Assembly (NCBI GenBank): GCA_964562015.1
Contig: CAZLRH010000004.1
Span: 176,658 to 240,657 of the forward strand
Origin: CAZLRH01 sp964562015
GTDB lineage: Bacteria > Verrucomicrobiota > Verrucomicrobiia > Opitutales > JABDGR01
Length of the DNA stretch: 64,000 nucleotides
Direction: 5' to 3'
Shown piece by piece: positions 15,330 to 24,282 of this stretch. The translations under genes were made by a program, and so were the position numbers. The notes under the pieces were generated by a model. That model did no database searches and was not told the DNA's origin. It was given only the letters and a program-made list of their open reading frames with translations. Positions within the stretch are counted from its first letter, which is position 1, and every line of letters starts with the position of its first letter.

Positions 15330-16076
15330 ATGCGTTACCCCACCCTTCTCTGTGCCTGCTTACTGTCGTCCAGCCTTGGCTTGAACGCCGCGGAAACGAC
15401 TCCGATCGCACCGGCATCGCCCACTCCCGCAGCCACTCCGGCCGTTCTGGCCCCCGTTACACCGACCAAACCCAGCGATCTTTTCAATAGCAAGGATTTT
15501 GCCGGCTGGGAATACGTCGCCGGCACGCCCGCGGACATCACGTCGGTTTGCACGGTTAAGGACGGCGTCATTGCCGTGACTGGCAAGCCCAACGGCTACT
15601 TGAGCACTACCACCGCTTATGCCAACTATACCCTGCACACCGAATGGCGCTGGACCGACTCCAAGCCCAATCCTAGCACTAATGGGGGCATTCTCATCAA
15701 CCTTTCCTCCGGCCCGGTGCAGCAGGCGCTGTGGCCCACTTCCTTTCAAGTGCAACTGAAGGTGCAGCGCGCCGGCGATGTCCTCAACATGGGTCCGGCC
15801 AAATTTGCCGAAACCCCCACCACCGCCGGCACCGCCAATTCCCCCAGCTCCACGCTCGCCCGCAAAGCCGACGCCAGCGAAAAGCCCCTCGGCGAATGGA
15901 ACACCGCCGACGTGACCGTGCGCGGCGACACACTGGAAATTTCCATCAACGGCGTGACGCAAAACAAACTGACGGGCTGCGTGCCCTCCTCCGGCAAAAT
16001 TGGATTTCAACTCGAAGGCTATCCGTTTGAACTGCGCAACGTGAAGCTCGCGCCGCTGCCGGCGGCGAAACCGTGA
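15330..16076 (+). CDS. secreted DUF1080 (3-keto-disaccharide hydrolase-like) protein
   Basis: A 248-residue protein with a Sec signal peptide (MRYPTLLCACLLSSSLGLNA, cleavage before AE). An Ala/Pro/Thr-rich linker follows, then a DUF1080 jelly-roll domain from about residue 55: LFNSKDFAGWEY, TVKDGVIAVTGKPNGYL, NYTLHTEWRW, SNGGILINL-like and KIGFQLEGYPFELRNVKL. The family is expanded in Verrucomicrobiota and Planctomycetota, and some members hydrolyse 3-keto-glycosides. Located in periplasm or outside. I chose ATG 15330 because the signal peptide begins there. Confidence 0.87.
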   Translation: MRYPTLLCACLLSSSLGLNAAETTPIAPASPTPAATPAVLAPVTPTKPSDLFNSKDFAGWEYVAGTPADITSVCTVKDGVIAVTGKPNGYLSTTTAYANYTLHTEWRWTDSKPNPSTNGGILINLSSGPVQQALWPTSFQVQLKVQRAGDVLNMGPAKFAETPTTAGTANSPSSTLARKADASEKPLGEWNTADVTVRGDTLEISINGVTQNKLTGCVPSSGKIGFQLEGYPFELRNVKLAPLPAAKP

Positions 16077-16137
16077 TCACATTGTCGCAGGTATAATACT
16101 TAGCAAGGCGAACGGAGGATCCACCGCCCCTATTCCC

Positions 16138-17787
16138 ATGCAAACCAAGTCTATTTTCCCTTCAGGTTGCGTGCTCGCAATGGCCGGTGCGGCATTGCTT
16201 TTTACTTCATGCGCTTCCGTTGAAAAACCGTCGCCACCGCCGGCGAAGCCCGTCCCGGATCCTCATCCGACTTTTCCCGGCGCCATGATCAATGGACACC
16301 CCATGGCAATTTTTTTGGATTCAGGCTTCAAGGTATTTATGCTGACTCCCCGGGGCGCGCATAAGGCGGAATTGAAGCCGGCATCAAATTCAGCGGCAGA
16401 GATTCAAGAACGAGAACTGGATGCGTGGTTGACGGAGCCGACCCCCATCAAGCTGGGCGCAGAGACGTTTACTGCGGAACTCGCGGTGCTTGGCGCCCGT
16501 ACTTCACCGACAGATAGTTGGAATATGGATGCCATCGTTCCCTGGCCGGATGTTCGGGAGAGCAATAGTATTCTTTCTTTTGATTCCGCGCGACAAGTCG
16601 TCAGCAGCCTGAAAAGTTTGCCAGAGGATATGTCTAGCTGGTTGAAATTAAAAATTTATCCTGATCGGGTACTGGTCGTGGAAATGCCCTTGCCTGACGG
16701 GCAAATCGGCACCATTCCCATTGATACCGGCGGGGGTGGGGTCTCCATTCCGCCTGCCCAATACCAAGCATGGCGCGCGGCGCACCCCGAGGTGAAGCCA
16801 GCAACTTCCAGTTACTTCACCATTGGTGAGGGTAAAGTAATGGATGAGTACGTGCTCGCGGATGAAGTGCACATCGGCGCGCTCACTGTCTTTAACGTGG
16901 GCCTATCACCGGCAACGGATTACACTAGGTCTCTTTCGGAGAATCAGATCGGCTTTGTTGGTATGGATGCGTTATATTATGTGGATATGATTGTAGATAA
17001 TAAGGAGGGATACGCGTACTTTCGCCCCCATCGACCGACCGATCCGGCAGTGCACCTCCCATTGAACTGGAGGGTTGATGATAGTGTGAAAGTGGGCATG
17101 GATTCTATCCTCCTTGGGGAGGCGGAATTGAAGGCCGTGGCGCATGACTATGCGGGCGCCAACGCCGATTTTGCGCGGGCTCTTGCCCTCAATCCGACGA
17201 ACCGGGAGGCTTATTTCGGCCGGGCGGAGATGGAAAGGCAGATGGGTGAACAGACTCTCGCCATCGCCGATTACACACGGGCCATTGATCTCAACCTTGA
17301 TTGGATTCGCACTGCACGACCGGCCATGGCGCTCCGCGGCCGGGGCGTGTCCAGGCAAATTGTCGGCGATTTCACCGGCGCGGTGGCGGATTATGACATG
17401 GCTATTTTCAAGGAGCCCATTGACGCACACTTGGTGAGCATTTATCGCCAATTGCTCCAACGCCGCCTCGGTCTTCCGCCGGAAGATTTTGGCAAAACTG
17501 TGGCTACGTGGAGCGATCCCTGGGATAAGGCGATGGGCCAATATGCCTCGGGCGATCTCAGTGAAACGGCTTTCCTTAAGACCTTGGCCGAGGCTCCTGA
17601 TAAATCTAATCCCAACCAGGCCTGCGAAGCCTATTACCTTGTCGGCATGATGCACCTGCTCAACGGAGATTCAGCGGGTGCACGCGAATTCTTTCACAAA
17701 TCCATGGCTGCCGGGCCAAAAGAAGCTGACGAATACTACATGGCTCAATCCGAGCTTGCGAGATTGGAGCCCTCGACAGCAAAGTAA
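16138..17787 (+). CDS. lipoprotein with two-lobed aspartyl-protease-like region and TPR repeats
   Basis: A 549-residue protein. The lipoprotein signal ends LLFTSC with Cys25. Residues 35-300 contain two aspartic-protease-like loops, Asp61-Ser-Gly (AIFLDSGFK) and Asp196-Thr-Gly (PIDTGGGGV), each in a beta-rich half. This suggests a retropepsin/pepsin-like fold, though the second hydrophobic-hydrophobic-Gly motif is not clear. Residues 320-540 hold TPR units (DYAGANADFARALALNP, TLAIADYTRAIDLN). A TATAAT box lies at 16092-16097. Proteolytic activity and substrate are inference; a binding-only lipoprotein is the alternative. Confidence 0.72.
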   Translation: MQTKSIFPSGCVLAMAGAALLFTSCASVEKPSPPPAKPVPDPHPTFPGAMINGHPMAIFLDSGFKVFMLTPRGAHKAELKPASNSAAEIQERELDAWLTEPTPIKLGAETFTAELAVLGARTSPTDSWNMDAIVPWPDVRESNSILSFDSARQVVSSLKSLPEDMSSWLKLKIYPDRVLVVEMPLPDGQIGTIPIDTGGGGVSIPPAQYQAWRAAHPEVKPATSSYFTIGEGKVMDEYVLADEVHIGALTVFNVGLSPATDYTRSLSENQIGFVGMDALYYVDMIVDNKEGYAYFRPHRPTDPAVHLPLNWRVDDSVKVGMDSILLGEAELKAVAHDYAGANADFARALALNPTNREAYFGRAEMERQMGEQTLAIADYTRAIDLNLDWIRTARPAMALRGRGVSRQIVGDFTGAVADYDMAIFKEPIDAHLVSIYRQLLQRRLGLPPEDFGKTVATWSDPWDKAMGQYASGDLSETAFLKTLAEAPDKSNPNQACEAYYLVGMMHLLNGDSAGAREFFHKSMAAGPKEADEYYMAQSELARLEPSTAK

Positions 17788-17833
17788 GCAGTTAAGTCCA
17801 CGAGACTCTTCGGAATCTTGCGAATTTTTCCGA

Positions 17834-19009
17834 CTATCGTTTTAACAACCCCTTCCGGTACTCCGCCGGCGTTTGCTTTTGCACGCGGCGGAAGACGAGG
17901 CGAAAGTGGCGGAGGTCGCTGAAGCCGCAGGCCGCGGCCACCGTCGCCAGCGGGATTTTCGCATCGGCTTCAAGGCGGCGGCGCGCGTGTTCCACCCGCC
18001 AGCGGTTGATGACCGCTGAGGGCGACGCGCCCAACTGCTGGCGAAAACGATTCTCGAGCGTCCGGCGCGACCACGGCACCAACTCCAGCAGTCGCTCGAC
18101 GCCGAATTTTTCGCCGACCCGGCTGCGGATGAATTGCACCAGGCTCGCCAGTTGCGGGTCTTCCACGGCCAACGTTTCAGTGGATTGCCGGACCACGACG
18201 CCGGCCGGCGGCACGAGCACCAGCTTCTGGCGGTCACGCCCGCCCGCCATCAATTGATCCAGAATTTGCGCGGCCAGTTCGCCGGCCCGTTCGTCATCGC
18301 GGGCCACGCTGCTCAGCGGCGGATGCGCGTGGCTGACAATCACCGGGTCGTTGTCCACGCCGATGACCGCCACATCGTCGGGCACGCGCAGGCCGAGCTG
18401 GCGGCACGTTTCGAGCAACATGTCGGCGCGCAAGTCCGTGCTGGCCATAATGGCGACCGGCAGTTTCAACGTGCGCAGCCAATGCTCGAGCTGCAATTGC
18501 TGGCGCGTCCACACGCGTCCGCTGGCCACCACCGAGGACACCTCCAGCACCGCGCAACTGCCGCCCTGCGCGCGGATGGTGGAGACGAAGCCGTCGCGCC
18601 GCAACTGGCTGAAGAACAAATCCCGCGAGCCATAATAGCCGAATTTCTTAAAGCGCCGCTCCAATAAATGCCGGGCCGCCTGCCGGCCGATTTCCCGGTG
18701 GTCGGCGGTGACGGTCGTCACGCCCGGCTCTGAAAAATAGGCCGTGATATTCACCACCGGAATGGCCAGCGAGCGCGCCAGGCGGGCGTCCTCGGGCGTG
18801 GAGATGATGACGAAGGCGCCGTCGCCCCGCCAGCCCTGCAACCAATCGAGTGATGGGCTCAGCCGCTCGGGAAAGCGCATGATGGTCCAGTTCGCCCGCC
18901 GACGCGCGTAGGCCAGGATGCCTTCCACCACTTTTTCGACGAACGCCCGGCCGTACGGAAAGGCCAGGGCGATGCGCCGCGGGGTTGGGCTGGGGAGGGA
19001 AGGCGGCAC
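17834..19009 (-). CDS. XylR-type regulator: sugar-binding domain plus AraC helix-turn-helix
   Basis: About 391 residues. The N-terminal two-thirds is a LacI/PBP1-like effector-binding domain (IALAFPYGRAFVEKVVEGI, HREIGRQAARHLLERRF, VAVIGVDNDPVIVSHAHPPLSSV). The C-terminal 100 residues are an AraC DNA-binding domain (LLELVPWSRRTLENRFRQ, then ATVAAACGFSDLRHFRLVFRR). This is the architecture of XylR, which activates sugar utilisation genes when the sugar is bound. The frame is open to an ATG at 19159, but I prefer the GTG at 19009 because conservation starts there and it leaves the two TGCGCA sites outside the coding region. Divergent from the GH2 gene, its likely target. Confidence 0.85.
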   Translation of the reverse strand: MPPSLPSPTPRRIALAFPYGRAFVEKVVEGILAYARRRANWTIMRFPERLSPSLDWLQGWRGDGAFVIISTPEDARLARSLAIPVVNITAYFSEPGVTTVTADHREIGRQAARHLLERRFKKFGYYGSRDLFFSQLRRDGFVSTIRAQGGSCAVLEVSSVVASGRVWTRQQLQLEHWLRTLKLPVAIMASTDLRADMLLETCRQLGLRVPDDVAVIGVDNDPVIVSHAHPPLSSVARDDERAGELAAQILDQLMAGGRDRQKLVLVPPAGVVVRQSTETLAVEDPQLASLVQFIRSRVGEKFGVERLLELVPWSRRTLENRFRQQLGASPSAVINRWRVEHARRRLEADAKIPLATVAAACGFSDLRHFRLVFRRVQKQTPAEYRKGLLKR

Positions 19010-19022
19010 GGGGCAAAACGGG

Positions 19023-19071
19023 TTTGCGCAAAAGTGTCCAAGATTTACGCATCTAGGCTCTTGTGCGCAAG
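19023..19071. promoter_or_regulatory. paired TGCGCA palindromes between xylR-like and GH2 genes, candidate operators
   Basis: TTTGCGCAAA at 19023-19032 is a perfect palindrome, and CTTGTGCGCAAG, centred 39 bp away at 19064-19069 (core TGCGCA), is a near-perfect one. A spacing close to four helical turns puts both on one face, as expected for a dimeric AraC/XylR protein. Placement between the divergent regulator and glycosidase supports the reading. No base-specific data exist. Confidence 0.5.
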
Positions 19072-19182
19072 GGCGGAATTGTGTACTTTTTAGCAAAGTC
19101 CCCTCTCCCACCTTGGCATGGGCCCGTTCCTGCGAATGGGTTCGCTGTCTTTTTTTCAATCCCCGGTTCTCCTCCTGTTTCC

Positions 19183-21876
19183 ATGATCTCCTCCCGCACC
19201 ACCCTGTGTCTCTTCTCCGCGGCCGTCCTGTGGACGGCGGCCCTGCCCCACGCGCAGGCTGCCGCCGCCGCGGCGCCCGAAAAATTCACGCCGCCCGCCA
19301 CCGCGCGCGCGACTTACAACTTCAATCCGGACTGGAAGTTTGTCTTTGGCGACGTGTCGGGCGCCGAACAGCCGGCGTTTGACGACTCGGCCTGGAAGAC
19401 GGTCAGCCTGCCGCACACCTGGAACGACGTGGACAGCTACCGCAATTACATCAGCCACAGCGGCGGCGACCGCGGCGAGGCCAACGGCGTCGGCTGGTAT
19501 CGCAAACATTTCAAGCTGCCCGCCAGCGCCGACGGCCAAAAGGTGTTCGTGACGTTTGACGGCATGCGCCAGGCCGGCCGCTTCTTCCTCAACGGTCAGC
19601 CCGTCGGCCTGTATGAAAACGGCGTCACCGCCCTGGGCCTCGACCTGACCAAGTACGTGAAGTTTGGCGGGCAGGACAACGTGCTCGCGGTGAAGGTGGA
19701 CAACAGTCCCGGCTACAAAGAGGAGGCCACCGGCGCCAACTTCGAGTGGAATGCCAAGGACTTCAATCCGAATTTCGGCGGGCTCAATCGCGACTCGCAC
19801 CTGATTGTGGCGGGCAAAATCTACCAGACTCTCCCGCTTTACGAAAATCTCAAGACCACCGGCGTTTACGTTTATCCCGACGCCATCGACCTGGCCAAAA
19901 AGACCGCGACCGTGAAGGTCGAGGCCCAGGTCATCAACGAGACCGACGACTATGCCGCCATCACGCTTTCCGCAGTAGTGGTGGACGCGAATGGCCAGGT
20001 GCGCGCCAAACTCGAGGGCAATACCTCCGACCTCGTCGCCGGCGAATCCGAAGTTTTCAATGCCTCCGGCCTGCTGGCAGACGCGCATTTCTGGGACCTG
20101 AAAGACCCCTACCTTTATCACGTCTACACCATGCTCAGCGTGAATGGCAAAATCGTGGATGTTTGCGACACGACGACCGGCTTTCGCCAGACGGAGTTCA
20201 AGGGCGGGGCGGGCACCGGCGGCGTTTGGATAAACGGCCACTTTGTCTGGCTCACTGGTTATGCCTTGCGCTCGGCGGACGACTGGGCCGGCCTCGGCGG
20301 CGCCTATCCTGATTGGATGCACTACTTCACCCTCGCCATGGTGCGCGCGAGCAACGCCAATTACATGCGCTGGATGCACGTGACGCCGCAAATGGCCGAC
20401 TCTGCCGCGTGTGATCGCCTGGGCATCGTCCAAGTCTGCCCTGCCGGCGACAAGGAACGCCTCGTCGAAGGGCGGCAATGGGACCAGCGCGTGGAGGCCA
20501 TGCGCGCGGCCATGATTTTGTTCCGCAACAGCCCGAGCACGCTTTTCTGGGAAGCGGGCAACACCATCGTGACCCCGGCGCAGATGGAGCAGATGGTGGC
20601 CTTGCGCAAGGAAATCGACCCGCACGGCGGGCGCGTCATGGGCACCCGCGACAATGACGATTCGGCCGCCAACACCGCCCTGACCGCGCCGTCCGAATAC
20701 TTTGGCGTCATGATCGGCCAGGCGCCGCAGACCGATGCTATCACGCAGCCCGGCCAGATTTTCCGCGGCTACAGCGTCGAGCGCCGCGACAAGGCCCCTT
20801 TGGTGGAAACGGAGGATTTCCGCGACGAAGCCGGGCGCAACGTCTGGGACCAATTCTCGCCCCCGCATTTCGGCTTCAAGCCCAAAGAAGGCACGGGCGG
20901 CGATGGCCGGCCGGTGGACTCCTGGCACTGGAATTCCGAGACGTTTGCCGTCGCCGCGGCCAACCGCTACGCCGAGTACGTTTTGAACCGCATCGATAAT
21001 CCCGATCCGGCCCATTCCAAGTGGTCGGCCTACTGCTCGATTTACTTTACAGACTCCGACGCCGACGGCCGCCAGCAGGGCAGCTACGTCCTGCGCGTCA
21101 GCGGCAAAGTCGATGGCATGCGCCTGCCGAAGTCGGCGTATTTCGTCTCCCGCGTCATGCAAAACGACCAGCCCGATATCCACATCATCGGGCACTGGAA
21201 TTATCCGGCCGACACGAAGAAGACGATGTACGTCGCCGCGACGTTGTGCGACCAGGTCGAACTGTTCGTGAATGGGAAATCCCAGGGCGTGCAAAAACAG
21301 GCCTGCGTCTTCGTGGATCCGTTCAACAACCGCACGGTTGGCTACACGGGTTATGTTTATGCGTTCCCGGACATCGCCTTCCAACCGGGCAGCATCAAGG
21401 CTGTCGCCACCAAGGCCGGCAAAGTCGTCGCCCAGCAGGAAATCCAGACCGCGGGCGAGCCGAAGGCCATTCGCCTCACGCTCCACACCGGCCCGCAAGG
21501 CTTGCAGGCCGACGGCAGCGACGTGGCCTTGGTGGACTTCGAAGTCGTGGACGCCCAGGGCCGCCGGTGCCCGACGGACGAGGCGCGCGTGGATTTCGCG
21601 GTGGACGGGCCGGCCATTTGGCGCGGCGGTTTCAATGCCGCGAAGCTCAATACGACGAATAATCTCTACCTCGACACCGAGTGCGGCATCAATCGCGTGG
21701 CGATCCGCTCGACGCTCACGCCCGGCACCATCACGCTCAAGGCCACCCGCGACGGGTTGACTCCCGCCACGCTCGAAATCAAGGCGAGTGCGGTCGATAT
21801 CAAGAACGGCCTCACCACGCAAATGCCGCAGACCTTCGCCGGCCCTAGCGTGACGATTCCGAACTTGGTGCCTTAA
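19183..21876 (+). CDS. secreted glycoside hydrolase family 2 protein with atypical active site
   Basis: An 897-residue exported protein (signal peptide MISSRTTLCLFSAAVLWTAAL...). The GH2 order is clear: jelly-roll sugar-binding domain (WKTVSLPHTWNDVDSY, VGWYRKHFKLP, FFLNGQPVG), Ig-like domain, TIM barrel with RASNANYMRWMH, then C-terminal Ig-like domains (AVATKAGKVVAQQEIQTAG). The usual acid/base motif NE is replaced: the text reads FWEAGNT with Glu457 and Asn460-Thr461. The candidate nucleophile is Glu542 (LVETEDF). Likely a beta-galactosidase-like or related glycosidase; specificity is unknown and activity should not be assumed. Probably controlled by the divergent XylR-type gene. Confidence 0.85.
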   Translation: MISSRTTLCLFSAAVLWTAALPHAQAAAAAAPEKFTPPATARATYNFNPDWKFVFGDVSGAEQPAFDDSAWKTVSLPHTWNDVDSYRNYISHSGGDRGEANGVGWYRKHFKLPASADGQKVFVTFDGMRQAGRFFLNGQPVGLYENGVTALGLDLTKYVKFGGQDNVLAVKVDNSPGYKEEATGANFEWNAKDFNPNFGGLNRDSHLIVAGKIYQTLPLYENLKTTGVYVYPDAIDLAKKTATVKVEAQVINETDDYAAITLSAVVVDANGQVRAKLEGNTSDLVAGESEVFNASGLLADAHFWDLKDPYLYHVYTMLSVNGKIVDVCDTTTGFRQTEFKGGAGTGGVWINGHFVWLTGYALRSADDWAGLGGAYPDWMHYFTLAMVRASNANYMRWMHVTPQMADSAACDRLGIVQVCPAGDKERLVEGRQWDQRVEAMRAAMILFRNSPSTLFWEAGNTIVTPAQMEQMVALRKEIDPHGGRVMGTRDNDDSAANTALTAPSEYFGVMIGQAPQTDAITQPGQIFRGYSVERRDKAPLVETEDFRDEAGRNVWDQFSPPHFGFKPKEGTGGDGRPVDSWHWNSETFAVAAANRYAEYVLNRIDNPDPAHSKWSAYCSIYFTDSDADGRQQGSYVLRVSGKVDGMRLPKSAYFVSRVMQNDQPDIHIIGHWNYPADTKKTMYVAATLCDQVELFVNGKSQGVQKQACVFVDPFNNRTVGYTGYVYAFPDIAFQPGSIKAVATKAGKVVAQQEIQTAGEPKAIRLTLHTGPQGLQADGSDVALVDFEVVDAQGRRCPTDEARVDFAVDGPAIWRGGFNAAKLNTTNNLYLDTECGINRVAIRSTLTPGTITLKATRDGLTPATLEIKASAVDIKNGLTTQMPQTFAGPSVTIPNLVP

Positions 21877-21911
21877 GGCGACTACGGCTTTAAGCCTCCG
21901 CGTGTGCGAAG

Positions 21912-21944
21912 AAAAAGTCCGCCCTTTCCGGGCGGACTTTTTTT
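21912..21944 (+). terminator. Rho-independent terminator after GH2 gene
   Basis: AAAAAGTCCGCCC, loop TTTCC, GGGCGGACTTTTTTT: an 8-bp GC-rich stem extended by five A-T pairs and a T tract, about 35 bp after the GH2 stop. The A tract on the other side means it could also work in reverse. Confidence 0.9.
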
Positions 21945-22006
21945 GTCCGTGCTTTCCGTGTTTGTTGGGGTTAATTTACACGAGCCCAACTCAATTTCGT
22001 TAAAGT

Positions 22007-22085
22007 GGGTCGCCGCAAGCGGCGCCCCTACGATTTTCACGACGGGCTTTTTTGTGGACCGTAGGGGCGTCGCTTGCGACGGCCC
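22007..22085. repeat. inverted pair of hairpin elements (GTAGGGGCG type)
   Basis: GGGTCGCCGCAAGCGGC then GCCCCTACG (22007-22032), and the inverse copy CGTAGGGGCGTCGCTTGCGACGG at 22060 onward. Each unit is a hairpin with a CCCCTAC end. It is related in design, not in stem sequence, to the REP-like family at 6314 and 30757. It lies in the 267-bp gap between GH2 and the next gene. Confidence 0.65.
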
Positions 22086-22143
22086 TAGATAATCTCGTCT
22101 GAAATTGAATTTGAGATAAATTCTCGCAATTCTGTTACCCCGG

Positions 22144-22848
22144 ATGAAGTCCGAAGAATTCCAACGTGTGGCCCTCTTCCTGGTTGTCCTCGTGGTTGGG
22201 GCGGTCTTTTGGCTATTTACGCGCACGCCGGATTATACCGCGTCCGCCACGGTGATAATCACCTCTGACAATGAGACTTCGGCACCCAAGGTCGTCGTGC
22301 AGCCGAGTCGGGTGGCCATGCCCACGGCCCCGGCAATAACGCAAGCTGAGTCGGTCGAGGCTCCGACCCAGGCAGATAATGCAGCCGAAGCAGTAAAGGA
22401 TGATTCAGCAGAGGCCGTATCGATAGCTCAAGCCGAGGCGAAGGCAGCCGTTCTCGGAGTGGCCCGAACCATCCGTGAGCAGGGGATTTTTGGAGCCGAA
22501 TTGGTTTATTTGCCCCCCGCACAATCCGCTCTTTTCACTCCTAAGGAAATACCCATCCGACAAGCGGATGAGGCCAGATACAGGGAAATTCCAGAATATC
22601 AACAGGAACTTGAGCACTCGGCGCAGATGTATGAATACATCGCGACGCTCACTCCGACGATTAACGCCACTGGTGACAAAGCCACTTTTCATGGTGCAAT
22701 ACCCAGTGACTTAGTCGGAAGTCCTAGCATACCGTACATGAGGCCCGAGGAGCAGGCGCAAAACAACGACCGACCGCATATAGTCGCTATCTTTATCAAA
22801 ATCGATGGGCATTGGTATTTTAAGAATGACTGGACTGATGAACAATGA
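22144..22848 (+). CDS. hypothetical membrane-anchored protein
   Basis: A 234-residue protein with one N-terminal membrane helix (VALFLVVLVVGAVFWLF, residues 9-25), a low-complexity Ala/Glu/Val-rich linker up to about residue 110, and a folded C-terminal part that ends with IVAIFIKIDGHWYFKNDW. That ending resembles the last strands of small cone-shaped alpha+beta (NTF2-like or DUF4440-like) domains, but I cannot assign it. Probably type II orientation with the domain outside the cytoplasm. Monocistronic as far as can be seen. Confidence 0.6.
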   Translation: MKSEEFQRVALFLVVLVVGAVFWLFTRTPDYTASATVIITSDNETSAPKVVVQPSRVAMPTAPAITQAESVEAPTQADNAAEAVKDDSAEAVSIAQAEAKAAVLGVARTIREQGIFGAELVYLPPAQSALFTPKEIPIRQADEARYREIPEYQQELEHSAQMYEYIATLTPTINATGDKATFHGAIPSDLVGSPSIPYMRPEEQAQNNDRPHIVAIFIKIDGHWYFKNDWTDEQ

Positions 22849-22902
22849 GGCCTGAAAATACGCACTGCATTTATTGCTCATCGCCGCCCTTACGCCATCA
22901 TC

Positions 22903-24243
22903 CTATTCCAGCCCTGCCATCTCCACCACCTTCGCGATTTGCGGAGGATAATCGGTCACGTTTTCGTGGTCACCTTGTTTGACGGGAAGGACGAAGAGCG
23001 AGAGTACGCCGTCGCGCCGCCAGCGTTGCAGGTCGTAACTGGGTTCCCATTCGCCGAGCGGACCGGGCAGCAGGTCGAGCGCCGACCACTGCGCATACGG
23101 CGGCCGGGCCGTGTACAAGCGCACGCCGCCGCCAAATTCGTCGTCACGCGTGATCATAAAAACGGCGCCGCTTTTGCTGACCGCGATTTCGGGACGCGAC
23201 ATGGGCAGCTTTAAAGTCCCCTGCCCGCCCACGCTGAAATCCAGCGTGCGGTGGCTCACCTCCTGCGCGGCCCACTTTTGCCCGTCGAACCAAAGATGAA
23301 AATATTGGGGCACGCCGTTCGCGCCGTCGGCATAGTAGGCGATGTGCGGATGGCCCTGCGCATCGGTGGCGAGCGCGCATTGATTGATCAGGCTGCTGCC
23401 TTTGGGGATCACCCGCACGACGACGTTGGCGGTGGCGGGCGTGACGGGCAGGGCCAATTTTTCGCCCGCGCTGTTTTCCCACGACGCGCCACCGTCGCGC
23501 GAGCGGATGTAGCAGATGTCGTGATTGGTGGAGGCGTTCGAGGAATCGCGCCAGCACCAGGCGAGATGCAAAACGCCATCGGCGCTGGCCTCGGGCCGGC
23601 ACCAATACGGGCTGCTGAGCGTCAAGCCGTCCAGCAACGGCGATTGCACCACGCGCCAGGCGTGCGCCGTGGCGTCGTAGGCGTCCACGCACAGCGCGCC
23701 ATTGCCGCTTTGGCCGTCGCGGTAAAAAAAGAGGAGATTGCCGCCCGTCGTGTTGACGAACGTCGGATACGTCACATGCGCTTCACGCTGGCCCGTCATC
23801 GGCCCGGGTGGATCGAAAGTCCACCACGGATCGAGGTTTTCAGTGTGACGGTAATGCAGCGGCTGGTTGTGGTGGTCGTAGGCAAGATGCAGGCGCGCGT
23901 CCGGCGAAAGACCGAGCACCACATCGTCATGCGCGTCGCGCAAGTCACCCACGATATCCAGCATACGCAAGTCCCACGAGCCCTGGGGGAGCGTCCGCCG
24001 CGCAAGGACGATGTGACCGTCGGGAGCATAATACGCCGCGAACTGGTGCTGGGCGTCGCTGGCGACGGACTGGATGCGGAAAATCGTGGCGTTGATTTCG
24101 GTGCCCGCATAGGCAAGGCCCAGCGGGTATTCTGTCAGCACCGGTTTCGGGTCACCCGAGCTAATGGCAGGCGGGTTCGTGCAACCGCTCCAACCCAAGG
24201 TCACCCCCACGACCGCAAAAAGGAAAACTCGGCGGCCGCTCAT
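22903..24243 (-). CDS. BNR-4 repeat lipoprotein (polysaccharide-lyase-like beta-propeller)
   Basis: A 446-residue lipoprotein (signal MSGRRVFLFAVVGVTLGWSGC). The mature part follows the BNR-4 family seven-bladed propeller: LGLSPDARLHLAYDHHNQPLHYRHT, TYPTFVNTTGGNLLFFYRDG, CYIRSRDGGASWE and AVFMITRDDEFGGGVRLY. The paired histidines in YDHHNQ and the YRDGQSG loop occur in propeller-type polysaccharide lyases related to ulvan lyases, so a lyase or carbohydrate-binding role is plausible. It lies 40 bp downstream of the Mla operon on the same strand. ATG 24243 was chosen because the signal peptide starts there. Confidence 0.78.
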   Translation of the reverse strand: MSGRRVFLFAVVGVTLGWSGCTNPPAISSGDPKPVLTEYPLGLAYAGTEINATIFRIQSVASDAQHQFAAYYAPDGHIVLARRTLPQGSWDLRMLDIVGDLRDAHDDVVLGLSPDARLHLAYDHHNQPLHYRHTENLDPWWTFDPPGPMTGQREAHVTYPTFVNTTGGNLLFFYRDGQSGNGALCVDAYDATAHAWRVVQSPLLDGLTLSSPYWCRPEASADGVLHLAWCWRDSSNASTNHDICYIRSRDGGASWENSAGEKLALPVTPATANVVVRVIPKGSSLINQCALATDAQGHPHIAYYADGANGVPQYFHLWFDGQKWAAQEVSHRTLDFSVGGQGTLKLPMSRPEIAVSKSGAVFMITRDDEFGGGVRLYTARPPYAQWSALDLLPGPLGEWEPSYDLQRWRRDGVLSLFVLPVKQGDHENVTDYPPQIAKVVEMAGLE

Positions 24244-24282
24244 GACACAGGGGTAAAGCAAGCGGGACGAAAGAAAATGCGC

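Noticed and set aside
19156..21822. A very long open frame on the minus strand across the GH2 gene (888 codons)
   Set aside because: It is antisense to a clear GH2 enzyme; the product is rich in Arg/Gly/Val with no domain, as expected from the high G+C third positions of the real gene.
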